Assembly (NCBI RefSeq): GCF_011440395.1
Contig: NZ_JAAOIX010000006.1
Span: 124,001 to 188,000 of the forward strand
Direction of reading: 5' to 3'
Length of the DNA stretch: 64,000 nt
DNA from: Pseudomaricurvus alcaniphilus
GTDB taxonomy: Bacteria; Pseudomonadota; Gammaproteobacteria; Pseudomonadales; Cellvibrionaceae
The notes under the pieces are model-generated. The model searched no databases. It had not been told where the DNA came from and saw only the letters and a list, made by a program, of their open reading frames with translations. Every line of letters starts with the position of its first letter. Positions within the stretch are counted from its first letter, which is position 1. Below are positions 1 through 8,888 of this stretch, one piece after another. Both the position numbers and the translations under genes were made by a program.

Positions 1-4
1 AAGC

Positions 5-38
5 AAAAAAGCCAGGATATAATGTCCTGGCTTTTTTT
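5..38. terminator. Bidirectional rho-independent terminator
   Basis: A 7-bp stem (11-17 with 25-31) has a 7-nt loop. An A-run lies on its left and a T-run on its right, so it can stop transcription from either side. It ends the leftward operon whose last gene is the extradiol dioxygenase at 59-1006. Confidence 0.85.
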
Positions 39-58
39 GCGCTGCGGTTACTTGGCTG

Positions 59-1006
59 TTACTTTTTGCCGTAGATCTCGGGGTAGACATCTTCCGGTTT
101 GCCGACACTGGGGCCAATGATTGAGCCCACCATCTTGTGCCCCCAGGTACTCATTTTCTCCGGGTTGAGCTCAAACGGGTCGCCGTGCCAGGGTTCCAGC
201 TCGTTGATGCATTCAAACGCAAAGCCGGACGGGTTGAAATGGTAAAACGACATGTGCGGGTCCTGGCTGTGCTGGCCCAGGGTCATTAGCAGATCCAGCT
301 CTCGCTCCAGCACAATGTCATAGGTCTCGCCCACGTCACGCACACTGTTGACGAAGACGCCCACATGTTGCACGCCCATGCGCCCGGGCGCCAGGCCGTA
401 GGCGATATCGTGGCTGGTCTGGTCGTTCAGCTTGGCGCGCAGGAACTCGGTTCTGCCTTTACCTGCGCCCCAGCCATACCACTGCATGCCCATCACTTCG
501 ATAAGGAAATGCTCCAGCTCAGGGGTAAACTCCGGCGTCATCAGGACGATGTGGCCGACGCCGCGCTCATCGCACTTGAAGCCGCCGTGGGGGCGACCGG
601 GGGTAAAGGAGCGGGGCGTCCATTTCTGGGCGTAGAAGAGCTCGTGCTGGTAGCCGACCGGGTCGCGAAAGCGCACCAGTTCCTTGACCCCACGGGTTTC
701 ACACAGGGCGGCATCGCCCACAGTGTACGCCACCTCGTGCTTATCCAGTTGCTTGACTGCGTCAATAAAGTCGAGGCGATTGCGAGTTTCCCAGCCGATA
801 TAGGAGACGCGCTCGATAGTGCCGGGATGGAAGGCTATGCGATGGCGCCGGTCATCCATTTTGAAGTAAAGGGAGTCGGGATCCGATTGCGGCGATTTGG
901 CAATCTGGAACCCCATAACTTCCGGGCCGTACTCTCGCCACTGGTCAAGCTTGGCGGTTTCGAACCCCAGGTAGCCGATACTGATGATATTCACGTTGTT
1001 CTCCAA
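59..1006 (-). CDS. Type I extradiol ring-cleavage dioxygenase (VOC/BphC-like)
   Basis: A 315-aa cytosolic, non-haem Fe(II) enzyme predicted to meta-cleave a catechol-type ring with O2. It has the two-domain BphC/HsaC architecture: an N-terminal VOC half (about 5-125) and a catalytic C-terminal half (about 148-270). The metal triad is visible as H152 (GVGHIVL), H214 (GVQHVGVF) and E265 (FAFECI). H199 and Y255 sit where BphC has its active-site His and Tyr. It is the last gene of a leftward set (ferredoxin, SDR, dioxygenase). The Rieske dioxygenase at 9965 and the SDRs could supply its catechol substrate. The family call is firm. The substrate is unknown: biphenyl-, seco-steroid- and diterpenoid-type catechols are all possible. 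Confidence 0.9.
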   Translation of the reverse strand: MENNVNIISIGYLGFETAKLDQWREYGPEVMGFQIAKSPQSDPDSLYFKMDDRRHRIAFHPGTIERVSYIGWETRNRLDFIDAVKQLDKHEVAYTVGDAALCETRGVKELVRFRDPVGYQHELFYAQKWTPRSFTPGRPHGGFKCDERGVGHIVLMTPEFTPELEHFLIEVMGMQWYGWGAGKGRTEFLRAKLNDQTSHDIAYGLAPGRMGVQHVGVFVNSVRDVGETYDIVLERELDLLMTLGQHSQDPHMSFYHFNPSGFAFECINELEPWHGDPFELNPEKMSTWGHKMVGSIIGPSVGKPEDVYPEIYGKK

Positions 1007-1104
1007 ATCGTTGTCGTTATCAATTGGATGGTGGTTGAGGATAATACGCCGATTGTTGCCCGGTTGAAGCAGGGCGCCTAAACCTTGAGAGTGCAGCGCC
1101 CGAA

Positions 1105-1878
1105 TCAGGTTGCCAACAGACCACCGTCGATGACCAAATCGGTACCCGTTATGTAGGTGGCTTCACCAGAGGCGACAAAGGCGGCCAGCGCGGCTACTTC
1201 CTCCGACTCTCCCGGACGATCGAGCAGTACACCTTTGAGCAATTTGGCGCGGGTTTCCGGATTCTCCACAAACGCTGCAGTGCCCGGGGTTTTGATAAAC
1301 CCGGGGCTGATACTGATGGCTCGAATGCCAACCGGGGCGCCCTCCACCGCCAATTGACGGGTGAATGACACCACCGCGCCCTTGGCCGCGGAGTGGGCGG
1401 CCTTGCCAGTCAGGGTCGAGCCACACCAGGCTGCGGTGGAGGCGATGTTGATGATGGTGCCTCCCTGCCGGGCCAGGTACTGCCAGGCGTAGCGAGTGGT
1501 GTAAAACACCAGGTCGAGTTCGTTGCGGATGACGTAGTGCCAGTCGTCGACGGAAAATTCGGCCATGGGGCCAAAGCGGGTTGCCGAGGCATTGTTGTAG
1601 AGAATATCGATGCGCTCAAACTGGCGCGCCGCATCTTCTACCCAGGCCCTGGCCTGGTCGACGTCACCGAGGTCGACCGACCCGTCGCCATGTAGTTGCA
1701 GGCCTTCAGCCTCCAGCAAGCGGCGGGTTTCGAGATGGCTGTCGGCGTGCAGGTCGCAGCCAACCACCGTGGCACCTTCGCGGGCAAAGCGCAGGGCCGC
1801 CGCGCGCCCCTGGCCGCCGCCGGTGCCGGTGATCAATGCGACCTTACCCTCGAGTCGCCTGTTGGTTGTCGACGTCAT
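1105..1878 (-). CDS. SDR family oxidoreductase with Tyr-to-His substitution
   Basis: A 257-aa classical short-chain dehydrogenase/reductase. The cofactor motif TGTGGGQG (18-25), the NNAS motif (95-98) and the C-terminal DGG are present. The catalytic YxxxK reads HSAAK, so His162 replaces the usual catalytic Tyr while Lys166 and a Ser near 147 are kept. It lies between the small ferredoxin and the extradiol dioxygenase. That position suits a cis-dihydrodiol or alcohol dehydrogenase making the catechol, which is inference. If the His cannot act as general base, the protein may have altered chemistry. Confidence 0.85.
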   Translation of the reverse strand: MTSTTNRRLEGKVALITGTGGGQGRAAALRFAREGATVVGCDLHADSHLETRRLLEAEGLQLHGDGSVDLGDVDQARAWVEDAARQFERIDILYNNASATRFGPMAEFSVDDWHYVIRNELDLVFYTTRYAWQYLARQGGTIINIASTAAWCGSTLTGKAAHSAAKGAVVSFTRQLAVEGAPVGIRAISISPGFIKTPGTAAFVENPETRAKLLKGVLLDRPGESEEVAALAAFVASGEATYITGTDLVIDGGLLAT

Positions 1879-1896
1879 GGGCAGCGGCTCCCCGTT

Positions 1897-2118
1897 TTAT
1901 TCGGATACAATTTTCAGCACCTGGGCCGGACAGCAGGCAGCGCCCTCGGTGGCGGACTCCAGCAATTCTTCCGGTACCGTATCGGTAGCCAGCTCGACAA
2001 TACCGTCTTCGTTGAGGTGGTAGATTTCCGGGCAGATCTGGTTGCAGACACCATAGCCACAGCAGAGATCGATGTCGGCATAGACTTTGTGCGTCTTCGC
2101 AGTGTTGTTATCACTCAT
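1897..2118 (-). CDS. Small [3Fe-4S]/[4Fe-4S] ferredoxin (CxxYxxC type)
   Basis: A 73-aa single-cluster ferredoxin. The cluster motif is CCGYGVC-x3-CP with a distal CP in ACCPAQ. A Tyr occupies the position that is Cys in canonical [4Fe-4S] ferredoxins, as in many P450-associated ferredoxins. It is the first gene of the leftward operon with the SDR and extradiol dioxygenase. It probably gives electrons to the Rieske oxygenase at 9965 or to the P450 at 24501. The resin-acid dioxygenase system also uses a non-Rieske ferredoxin (DitA3), as I recall. No ferredoxin reductase is present in the window. Confidence 0.85.
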   Translation of the reverse strand: MSDNNTAKTHKVYADIDLCCGYGVCNQICPEIYHLNEDGIVELATDTVPEELLESATEGAACCPAQVLKIVSE

Positions 2119-2803
2119 AGTTACGGCCTGTTTCGTTATACGCGTAAGCGTTGTGTTGATCGTTATTATTCCGTGCGGACAAGTAAATATTACACAGATA
2201 TAGAAAAACTGTCCATATTGTAGTGACAGGGGAGGCGCCAGAGTAAATTGTCCTAAAGTTTGTAGTAATCTGTTTGATAACCTCTCTTGACGAAATAAAA
2301 TATATTTAAATCAATAGGTTATACTGTCTTTAAGAGGCAGTATCTGATTTTTCATTGGTCCCTGGCGGGCTTGCTGGTGGCGTTTGCCGGCGCCGAGATG
2401 TTTTACCGAGGGACAAACTCTCTTGCGCGCGGCGCATTCTTGCTTAAAGCGCTATTTGTGAGCGAGTTATACGCGTGTAATAGGTCTACAACGGGCTCCA
2501 GGAGGCAGGTAACAGAATAAATATCAGTTTTAAGTTCAAAATAGTATTTACACATATTTTAAAAATGTGTCACTATTAAGTCTGATTGGGACGTAAGCCA
2601 AATTCTAAATGGCAGCTGTCAGCAGGTTAAAAGCCGTCAGCTACCGGCAACTGACTGTTATTGGCTGGTTGTGGAAAATAATCGTCTGGTCGAGATGCCT
2701 GTTTCAAGCTACGCTGACAGGTGTATGCAGTTCCAGACTGTTGTTAGCTGCAACAATTACGTTCCTTATAAAAACCCAATAATAAGCGGGAGAACGAGAG
2801 ACT
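2119..2803. promoter_or_regulatory. Divergent intergenic region with a palindrome
   Basis: This 685-bp AT-rich spacer separates the leftward ferredoxin operon from the rightward TonB receptor gene, so it should hold both promoters. I found no gene in it. The clearest element is at 2541-2576: ACACAT (2550-2555) and ATGTGT (2565-2570) form an inverted repeat, framed by ATAGT (2541-2545) and ACTAT (2572-2576). It may be an operator or a hairpin. No promoter could be assigned with confidence. Confidence 0.4.
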
Positions 2804-5323
2804 ATGTTTAATTACAAATTTCATAACAACAAATCAAAACTGTTCTGCACCAACCTGTTAGCGCTCAGCGTTGCAGCGGTTGCTTCAGCCGGAGTCAGCG
2901 CAGAAGTTTCCAGTAAAAAGGGAATGCAAGTGCTGGAGGAAGTGATTGTAAACGCCCGGCGTAAGGAAGAGAGCCTGCAGTCTGTCCCGGTCAGTGTGAC
3001 GGCACTGGACTCTGAAGCCCTACTCGAGGCCAGCATTACCTCCTCTACGGATTTGCAGCAGAATGTTCCGGGTATTTTTCTCGCCGGTAGTGGCGGTTAT
3101 AACAACCCGGTCTATGTGATTCGCGGCCAGTCCAAAGGTCTGCTGGGAACATCTTCCCCGGCCGTGGTCAGCTATTTTGCCGAGGTGCCACAGCCGTCCT
3201 GGGGCAGCGCCGTGCCGCAGTTTGATATGGCCAATATTCAGGTGTTGAAAGGCCCCCAGGGCACATTGTTTGGCCGCAACACCACAGGTGGTGCGATTCT
3301 CTACTCGCCCCAGGAACCTCTGCACGAACTGAGCGGTTATGTCAGTGGCACCATGGGGGATGAAAATCATCGCCGTGGCCAGGGTGCGCTGAATATCCCG
3401 CTGGTGCAAGACAAGTTGGCCCTGCGAATTGCGGGCGATATCAATCAGCGTGATGGCTATACCAAAAATATTGGAGTCGGCGAAGACCTGGATGCTGTGG
3501 ACACCAAGGCGATTCGCGTCTCGCTGTTGGCTGAATTTGACAGCTTCCGCAACCTGCTTACGGTTGACCGGTTCGACAGCGATAATGCCGGTTTTAATAC
3601 GTCCCTGACTGCAGAGGGCTTTACCGCGCCTCTGTCAACGGTGGTGGGCGGCAATGGCACCTTGAACGCGTTTGGATTAACTGCGCAAATGCTGGAGCAG
3701 TATGCACTGGCGGAAGAGCGCGGTCCGTTTATCAATGAGCCGTCGTTTGCCAGCTACGAGACCAACGAGCGCCTGACGATTGTCAACCGCACCGACTTTG
3801 AAATTAACGACAACCTGCAGATTGTCAACATCTTTGGTTACCAGTCTACCGAATTGGCCTATGCACCCAATATCGATGGCATTCCAGCCTTGCAATTAAA
3901 TAACGCATTTATCGATGCGGCCGTGTTCCGGGCGCCCGGTTCGGGGCTGACCAACTCCGCCGATATCACCATGGTCAAGGCAACCCTGGTGGATGAGTCG
4001 CGCCAGATCAGCAATGAGTTCCAATTGCGTGGCAGCGCCTTTGATGATCGACTGGATTGGCTGGTCGGCGCCTTCTGGGTGAAGATGGAGCCAGACGGTG
4101 CCGGTCAACAGAACGGTACCACTATTCTCACGGCAACCATTGATCATAATGTCCCGGCTCCGACACCCAATCCCCTGGTGGTTGGTTTTGGTCCATCCAA
4201 CGGCCAGTACTTGTTCCTGACGGATGAATCCAAAGCCGTGTTTGCCCGCGGTGAGTACAATCTGACGGATGCCCTGTCGGTTGAGGTCGGCGTGCGTTAT
4301 ACCGAGGACGATTTTGAAGCTTGCGTCGGCACCGGCGCCAGTACCCTGCAGGGCGGTCAGCGGATGGTGACCATCTCGGAGTCCCAGTGCCGTGAGGGCG
4401 ACCCGGCCAATGTGAAAAGCGCTGGTGTGGTAACGAAAAATTCTGATGAGATTACCTGGTCAGTGGGTTTGAACTGGCAGGCTACCGACGACGTGTTTGC
4501 CTATGCGGTTGCACGGCACGGCTACCGTGCGGGCGGTGGTAACGGCCCGGTTTTTTCCGGTACCCTGATGCCTTACCAGTCCTTTGAGCCCGAGACTGTG
4601 GACGACTTTGAACTGGGTATTCGCGCAGATTGGAATCTGGGTGGCATGGGTCTGCGTACCAATATCAGCTATTTCTCCGCGGACATCAGTGATGCCCAGG
4701 GTGATATCGGCGGCGGCGTACAGACCGGCAGTGCTTGTAATCCTGCTAACCCGGCGACCACCCCCGATGGCAACTGTGACCCGTCCGATGACCCTACCGG
4801 TGGTGCCCTGGTGCTGAATGTGGGTGATACCTCCGTGGAGGGTGTGGATATCGAGCTGGTGCTGGCGCCCATTGATAACCTCACCCTGGGTTTCAATGCC
4901 ACCTTCCAGGATGCGGATGTCGACAGCTATATCGATCAGCCAAACCCGTTTATCAATGCCATAGTGCAGCGTGGCGGGGCCGACCCTTTCCTGTTTTTCG
5001 TGAATGACACTATCCAGGCCAATATTCGCTATGCACTGCCGTTGGGTGACGTCGCGGAAGAGTTGGTGCTGAACCTCAACTACTACGAAAGTGGTGATGC
5101 GGTAAAAGGCGATGTGAAGATTCCGGGTTACTCCCTGACCAACTTCCGTGCCGATCTGCGCAACGTGATGGATTCCAGCATTGACCTGTCCCTGTTCGTC
5201 AATAACGTCAACGACGAGGAGTATCCCATCGCCAGTGGCGCTTCAACTACAGCGTTGGGTGTGGGTGGTTTCATCTACGGCGCACCGCGACTCTGGGGAG
5301 TGGAAGCCCGTTACAGCTTCTAA
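2804..5323 (+). CDS. TonB-dependent outer-membrane receptor
   Basis: An 839-aa outer-membrane importer. It has a Sec signal peptide of about 33 residues, with cleavage likely after the VSA near 33. A TonB-box/plug start (LEEVIVNARR) is followed by a plug with NIQVLKGPQGTLFGRNTTGG, then a long beta-barrel ending in the typical terminal aromatic (RYSF). It lies between the extradiol operon and other catabolic genes and probably imports the hydrophobic substrate or a related ligand. A short spacer with a terminator hairpin follows. The family assignment is firm; the ligand is unknown. Confidence 0.92.
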   Translation: MFNYKFHNNKSKLFCTNLLALSVAAVASAGVSAEVSSKKGMQVLEEVIVNARRKEESLQSVPVSVTALDSEALLEASITSSTDLQQNVPGIFLAGSGGYNNPVYVIRGQSKGLLGTSSPAVVSYFAEVPQPSWGSAVPQFDMANIQVLKGPQGTLFGRNTTGGAILYSPQEPLHELSGYVSGTMGDENHRRGQGALNIPLVQDKLALRIAGDINQRDGYTKNIGVGEDLDAVDTKAIRVSLLAEFDSFRNLLTVDRFDSDNAGFNTSLTAEGFTAPLSTVVGGNGTLNAFGLTAQMLEQYALAEERGPFINEPSFASYETNERLTIVNRTDFEINDNLQIVNIFGYQSTELAYAPNIDGIPALQLNNAFIDAAVFRAPGSGLTNSADITMVKATLVDESRQISNEFQLRGSAFDDRLDWLVGAFWVKMEPDGAGQQNGTTILTATIDHNVPAPTPNPLVVGFGPSNGQYLFLTDESKAVFARGEYNLTDALSVEVGVRYTEDDFEACVGTGASTLQGGQRMVTISESQCREGDPANVKSAGVVTKNSDEITWSVGLNWQATDDVFAYAVARHGYRAGGGNGPVFSGTLMPYQSFEPETVDDFELGIRADWNLGGMGLRTNISYFSADISDAQGDIGGGVQTGSACNPANPATTPDGNCDPSDDPTGGALVLNVGDTSVEGVDIELVLAPIDNLTLGFNATFQDADVDSYIDQPNPFINAIVQRGGADPFLFFVNDTIQANIRYALPLGDVAEELVLNLNYYESGDAVKGDVKIPGYSLTNFRADLRNVMDSSIDLSLFVNNVNDEEYPIASGASTTALGVGGFIYGAPRLWGVEARYSF

Positions 5324-5348
5324 ATCTGTTGCAATTTAGTTGCTCGCG

Positions 5349-5383
5349 AAGCCGCCTTTGGGACCCCCATTGGCGGCTTTTAT
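5349..5383 (+). terminator. Rho-independent terminator after the TonB receptor
   Basis: An 8-bp stem (5349-5356 with 5372-5379) is followed by a short T-rich tract, starting 25 bp after the receptor stop codon. Confidence 0.7.
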
Positions 5384-5479
5384 TTACATGGACGTAATGT
5401 ATGTCGCGAGCGCATGGATGCGCAGGAGCGACGAAATAAATGGTAGCGATAGCTAACATTTTTTATTCGGAGAATTGTT

Positions 5480-6835
5480 GTGAACGAAATAAAAATAACC
5501 AGCCGGGACGAAGAGAAACTTAAGGCGCGGATCGAGGAGTTGGTCGGCGGTAAGGTGGTTGCCATGTCGCGCCAGCTGCGCTGGCGCCCATCCTGGTTTG
5601 TGGATGTGGACAAGGATGGCGAAATCGTCAAAATTTATGTGCGCGGGGATCGCAACAGCGATGTGGTGCCGTTCCCGGAGCTGAAGCGGGAGGCGGATGT
5701 GCTCAGGGTAATGGGCGAGCACGGCATTCCGGCGCCCCATATCTACGGTATGTGTGACGATCCGGTCGCCATCGTCATGGAGTGCTCACCCGGCACCCGC
5801 GACGTGGTGGAGGCGAAGGACGATGACGAGCGCCGCAGTATCGCGCGCCAATACATCGAATCGCTGGTGAAAATGCACCAGTTGCCACTGCAGCCGTTTG
5901 TTGACGTCGGCGTGCGCGAACCCAAAGGCGCCGAAGAGATTGCCCTGGCGGGATTGCACGCCTACTGGCCGCTGTACGAAAAGCACAAGGCGGCACCGGA
6001 CCCGTTTGTGGAATTTGCCATTCGCTGGCTGCGCAGCAACTATCCGCGGCAGCGTGACAAGGCCAGCTTTATCGCCTTTGATGCCGGGCAGTTTATGTTC
6101 GAAAATGGCCAGATCACCTGTTTTTACGACTTCGAATTTTCCATGATCGGTGACCCCATGACCGACCTGGCCACCATGGCCATGCGCCATTCCTATGAGC
6201 CAATGGGGGAAGACATAGAGGCACTCTGCAAGTATTACGGCGAATTGAGCGGCACCCCGGTAGATCCGAAAGTGGTGCGCTATCATCACGCGCTGTTCTC
6301 GACGGTGGCCTGTATGCAGTTTATCGGCACCCTGGTCAATCCCAACCCCGGCGATCCCCACGACGTCTACCTGGAGTGGGCGCTGGCCCTGCGCCGGACC
6401 CTGCTCAACGCCCTGGCCGATGCCATGGGCGTGCAATTGCAGGCGCCCCAGCCGCTGCAGAGTGGTGTCGGTGCCAATCGCAACCTGTATGTGATGCTGG
6501 AGGATATGCTCGGCCGGATCGAGGCGGCTGACCCCATGGCCGACTCCATCAAAACCCAGGCCGGGCGGTTGCTGGAGTACGCCCGTGAAGTGGATGGCTT
6601 TGGCCTGGAGTTGTCGCAGTTGGCCTTGCAGGATGCAGAGCCTTTGGTGGGCAAGTGTGCGGATATGAACGATATGATGGCCAGGCTGGAGGCGTTTGTG
6701 CAAAGCGCGGGGCCAGAGCACAATGCCACCTTGTTGCAGATCTTTGCCAATCATATTGAGCGCCAGGTACTGGCTTATGGCAAAACATCCATCGGCCAGT
6801 CGGCTGCCCATATTCGGCTGGAATCCTTCGCCTGA
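5480..6835 (+). CDS. APH/choline-kinase-like phosphotransferase family protein
   Basis: A 451-aa protein of the aminoglycoside phosphotransferase fold, starting at GTG 5480 behind a GGAG at about 5469-5472. Visible features include the hinge-like IVMECSPG near 95-102 and the metal-binding DFE-like segment (YDFEFSMIGDPMTDLA). The catalytic HGD-x4-N loop is degenerate. The corresponding stretch reads FDAGQFMF, keeping an Asp but lacking His and Asn. The extra C-terminal helical region of about 120 aa is typical of acyl-CoA-dehydrogenase-associated APH proteins. It sits alone between two terminators, downstream of the TonB receptor. It may be a diverged small-molecule kinase or a non-catalytic relative. 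Confidence 0.75.
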   Translation: MNEIKITSRDEEKLKARIEELVGGKVVAMSRQLRWRPSWFVDVDKDGEIVKIYVRGDRNSDVVPFPELKREADVLRVMGEHGIPAPHIYGMCDDPVAIVMECSPGTRDVVEAKDDDERRSIARQYIESLVKMHQLPLQPFVDVGVREPKGAEEIALAGLHAYWPLYEKHKAAPDPFVEFAIRWLRSNYPRQRDKASFIAFDAGQFMFENGQITCFYDFEFSMIGDPMTDLATMAMRHSYEPMGEDIEALCKYYGELSGTPVDPKVVRYHHALFSTVACMQFIGTLVNPNPGDPHDVYLEWALALRRTLLNALADAMGVQLQAPQPLQSGVGANRNLYVMLEDMLGRIEAADPMADSIKTQAGRLLEYAREVDGFGLELSQLALQDAEPLVGKCADMNDMMARLEAFVQSAGPEHNATLLQIFANHIERQVLAYGKTSIGQSAAHIRLESFA

Positions 6836-6840
6836 GCGAG

Positions 6841-6886
6841 CACCCTGCGGTGTCTCCTGTTAAGCAGGCGAGCCGCAGGGTGATTT
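6841..6886. terminator. Hairpin terminator between convergent genes
   Basis: A perfect 10-bp inverted repeat (6841-6850 with 6873-6882) has a 22-nt loop and is followed by ATTTTC. It lies between the convergent kinase-like gene and the leftward thiolase gene. Confidence 0.6.
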
Positions 6887-6948
6887 TCGTCTAACGGCTG
6901 TTGCTGCAATAGCGCTATTGGCACCGCCAGCCGCTGATCCACTCCGAA

Positions 6949-8142
6949 CTATTCTTTTACCAGTAACACGCTGCCCGCCAGCGGACCGCCCCCGGCCGCC
7001 ACCACTGCCACATCGTGGGCCCTGGTCTGGCGGGCGCCTGCCCGTTGCCACAGCTGGCTGCAGGCCTCGTGTACGTAGCCCAGCCCGTGGGTGCGGCCTC
7101 CCGATAACTGGCCGCCATTGGTGTTGATGGGCAGCTCGCCGTTGAGGGCAATACGCTGGCCGCCTTCGATAAAGCGTCCGCCTTCACCTTTGGGGCAGAG
7201 TCCCAGGGCTTCGAGCCAGAGCAGGGTGAGAATGGAGAAACCGTCGTAAAGTTGCGCCGAGCCCACGTCCGCCGGCTGGTAATCGGTGCGCGCCCACATC
7301 ATGGCGGCGGCGTCCTGGGCGGCCATGCCGGTGAGGTCGATCTGGTCCCAGGACCAGGGCTGGTGCAGGGCCGAGCCTACCGCTTCAATGCGGATCGGGG
7401 TGTTTTTGCAGTCTTTTGCCGCGTCGCGGCGGGAGAGGATGATGGCGGTAGACGCGTCGCAGTGCACATCGCAGTCGAGCAGGCGCAGGGGGGTGGAAAT
7501 ATAGCGTGCCGCCATATAGTCGTCCATGCTCAGGGGTTTGCGAAACACGGCTTTCTCATTCAGCGCGGCGTTGGCGCGACAGGTCAGGGCGATCTGCGCC
7601 AGCTGCTCTTCGGTGGTGCCGAATTCGTAAAAGTGGCGCTGGGCGTACATGGCCATCAGGTTGATGCCGGAGAGCACATTGAACGGGGTGTACCACTGCC
7701 AGAAAAAGCTGGTATCCCGGCCCACGGTCTTGTTGGTCAGCGCGCTGGCGGTCTTGTCCACCAGGCGGCGACTGGACTCGGTAATGGTGCGAAACACCAA
7801 GACGTGGTTGCACAGGCCGGCGGCGATGGCCGCGGCGCCGTTGATGATGCCGGCAATGGGGCCCGGGCCCTCGTAGCCACCGCCAAACCAGTTTACTTTC
7901 AGGCCCATAGTGCCGATCAGGGCGTTGGGACCCACCGGCGAGAAAGCATCGCCATTGTTGTTGTCACCGGGCCAGCTGACGATACCGTCGATGTCGTCGC
8001 GATGGAGACCGGCGTCGGCAATGGCCTCGCGGCAGGCGTCCACGGTCAGTTGCATGGCCGACTTCGACGATGGCCGGCCGACTTCCGATTGACCGATACC
8101 GGTAATGGCGACTTCCTTCTCCCGCAATCTGTCAAAACTCAT
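6949..8142 (-). CDS. Cysteine-less thiolase-superfamily protein (Ltp2/SCP2-like, probable aldolase)
   Basis: A 397-aa thiolase-fold protein that lacks both thiolase cysteines. The nucleophile region reads WFGGGYEGPG (85-94), and the C-terminal CxGGG site reads AAGGGP. H352 (THGLG) is kept. Y299 (LYDGF) and Y356 (GLGYVHE) lie where steroid side-chain aldolases of the Ltp2 type have conserved tyrosines. Its start overlaps the stop of the DUF35 gene by 4 bp (ATGA), the same pairing as Ltp2 with its DUF35 partner. I infer a retro-aldol step that removes an acyl-CoA side chain, not a thiolytic one. The fold and missing Cys are seen; the activity is inferred. Confidence 0.85.
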   Translation of the reverse strand: MSFDRLREKEVAITGIGQSEVGRPSSKSAMQLTVDACREAIADAGLHRDDIDGIVSWPGDNNNGDAFSPVGPNALIGTMGLKVNWFGGGYEGPGPIAGIINGAAAIAAGLCNHVLVFRTITESSRRLVDKTASALTNKTVGRDTSFFWQWYTPFNVLSGINLMAMYAQRHFYEFGTTEEQLAQIALTCRANAALNEKAVFRKPLSMDDYMAARYISTPLRLLDCDVHCDASTAIILSRRDAAKDCKNTPIRIEAVGSALHQPWSWDQIDLTGMAAQDAAAMMWARTDYQPADVGSAQLYDGFSILTLLWLEALGLCPKGEGGRFIEGGQRIALNGELPINTNGGQLSGGRTHGLGYVHEACSQLWQRAGARQTRAHDVAVVAAGGGPLAGSVLLVKE

Positions 8143-8537
8143 AGGTCCTCCTCGAACAGTGGCAACCAGACGTCTTCCTGCTGCAGGAAACTGACCTTGA
8201 CCCGCATGCCGACATAGACCGCTGAAGGCGCGCAGTTGATGATGTTGGTGACAAAGCGCAGGCCGGCCTGCTCGTCCAGTTCCACCATGGCAACCACGAA
8301 GGGTACCTCGAGATCCGGCTGCCAGCGCTGGTGATTGATGGTGAAGGTGGCCACCTTGCCCTTGCCGCTGACCGGGCGCGGGGCGATGCGGTCACCGGTG
8401 CAGCGTGGGCAAATAGGGCCGGGAGGGTGAAAAAACCGGTCACAATCTTCACAGAAGTGGATCAGCAGCTGGCCCGAGGCGCCGCCTTGCCAGAAGGGGC
8501 TGGATTCGGCCGTCAAGGCAGGTAGTTTACGTTTCAT
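8139..8537 (-). CDS. DUF35 OB-fold/zinc-ribbon partner of the thiolase-like protein
   Basis: A 132-aa protein with an N-terminal rubredoxin-like zinc ribbon (C29, C32, C43, C46) and a C-terminal OB-fold (about 55-125). This is the standard acyl-CoA-associated DUF35 layout. It is translationally coupled to the thiolase-like gene by a 4-bp overlap. DUF35 subunits bind and activate SCP2-type thiolase-fold enzymes, so the pair probably forms one complex acting on an acyl-CoA. The promoter must lie in the spacer to its right. Confidence 0.88.
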   Translation of the reverse strand: MKRKLPALTAESSPFWQGGASGQLLIHFCEDCDRFFHPPGPICPRCTGDRIAPRPVSGKGKVATFTINHQRWQPDLEVPFVVAMVELDEQAGLRFVTNIINCAPSAVYVGMRVKVSFLQQEDVWLPLFEEDL

Positions 8538-8658
8538 ACGGTTATGTCTTTTTTACTCGTCGTAAAGCCATTCTAGCATTGATTATAGTGTTGTTTGTAG
8601 ACAGAAACGTAAAAAGTGTTTAGTATTTTTCACCATAAGCAGGGTTGTTCGGTTGCGC

Positions 8659-8724
8659 ATAGCCGGTTGCCGTTGGTGGAATAGCCGGTTGCCGTAGGTG
8701 GAATAGCCGGTTGCCGTTGGTGGA
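8659..8724. repeat. Three tandem copies of a 22-bp unit
   Basis: The units are 8659-8680, 8681-8702 and 8703-8724, each beginning ATAGCCGGTTGCCGT; the middle one differs at a single base. There is no spacer between copies, so this is a tandem repeat and not a CRISPR. It lies in the 351-bp divergent gap 8538-8888 between the DUF35 and FAH genes. I saw no gene or clear promoter in the rest of that gap. Confidence 0.9.
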
Positions 8725-8888
8725 TTAGCGTCAGTGAACGCCAGCGTCATTGGCAGTTGTCCTAATCGACGCGGTGCGTCACAGTGGGCCAATATTTACT
8801 ACGGCTCCTGTCTCCGTAAAGCGCGACCAGACCCAACAGTATAATTAAATCCGGGCTGCGGTTAATGCGCCCATCTGAGGGAAGTCAA

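Noticed and set aside
8659-8724. Possible CRISPR array
   Set aside because: Three 22-bp units are directly adjacent with no spacers, and no cas genes are near.
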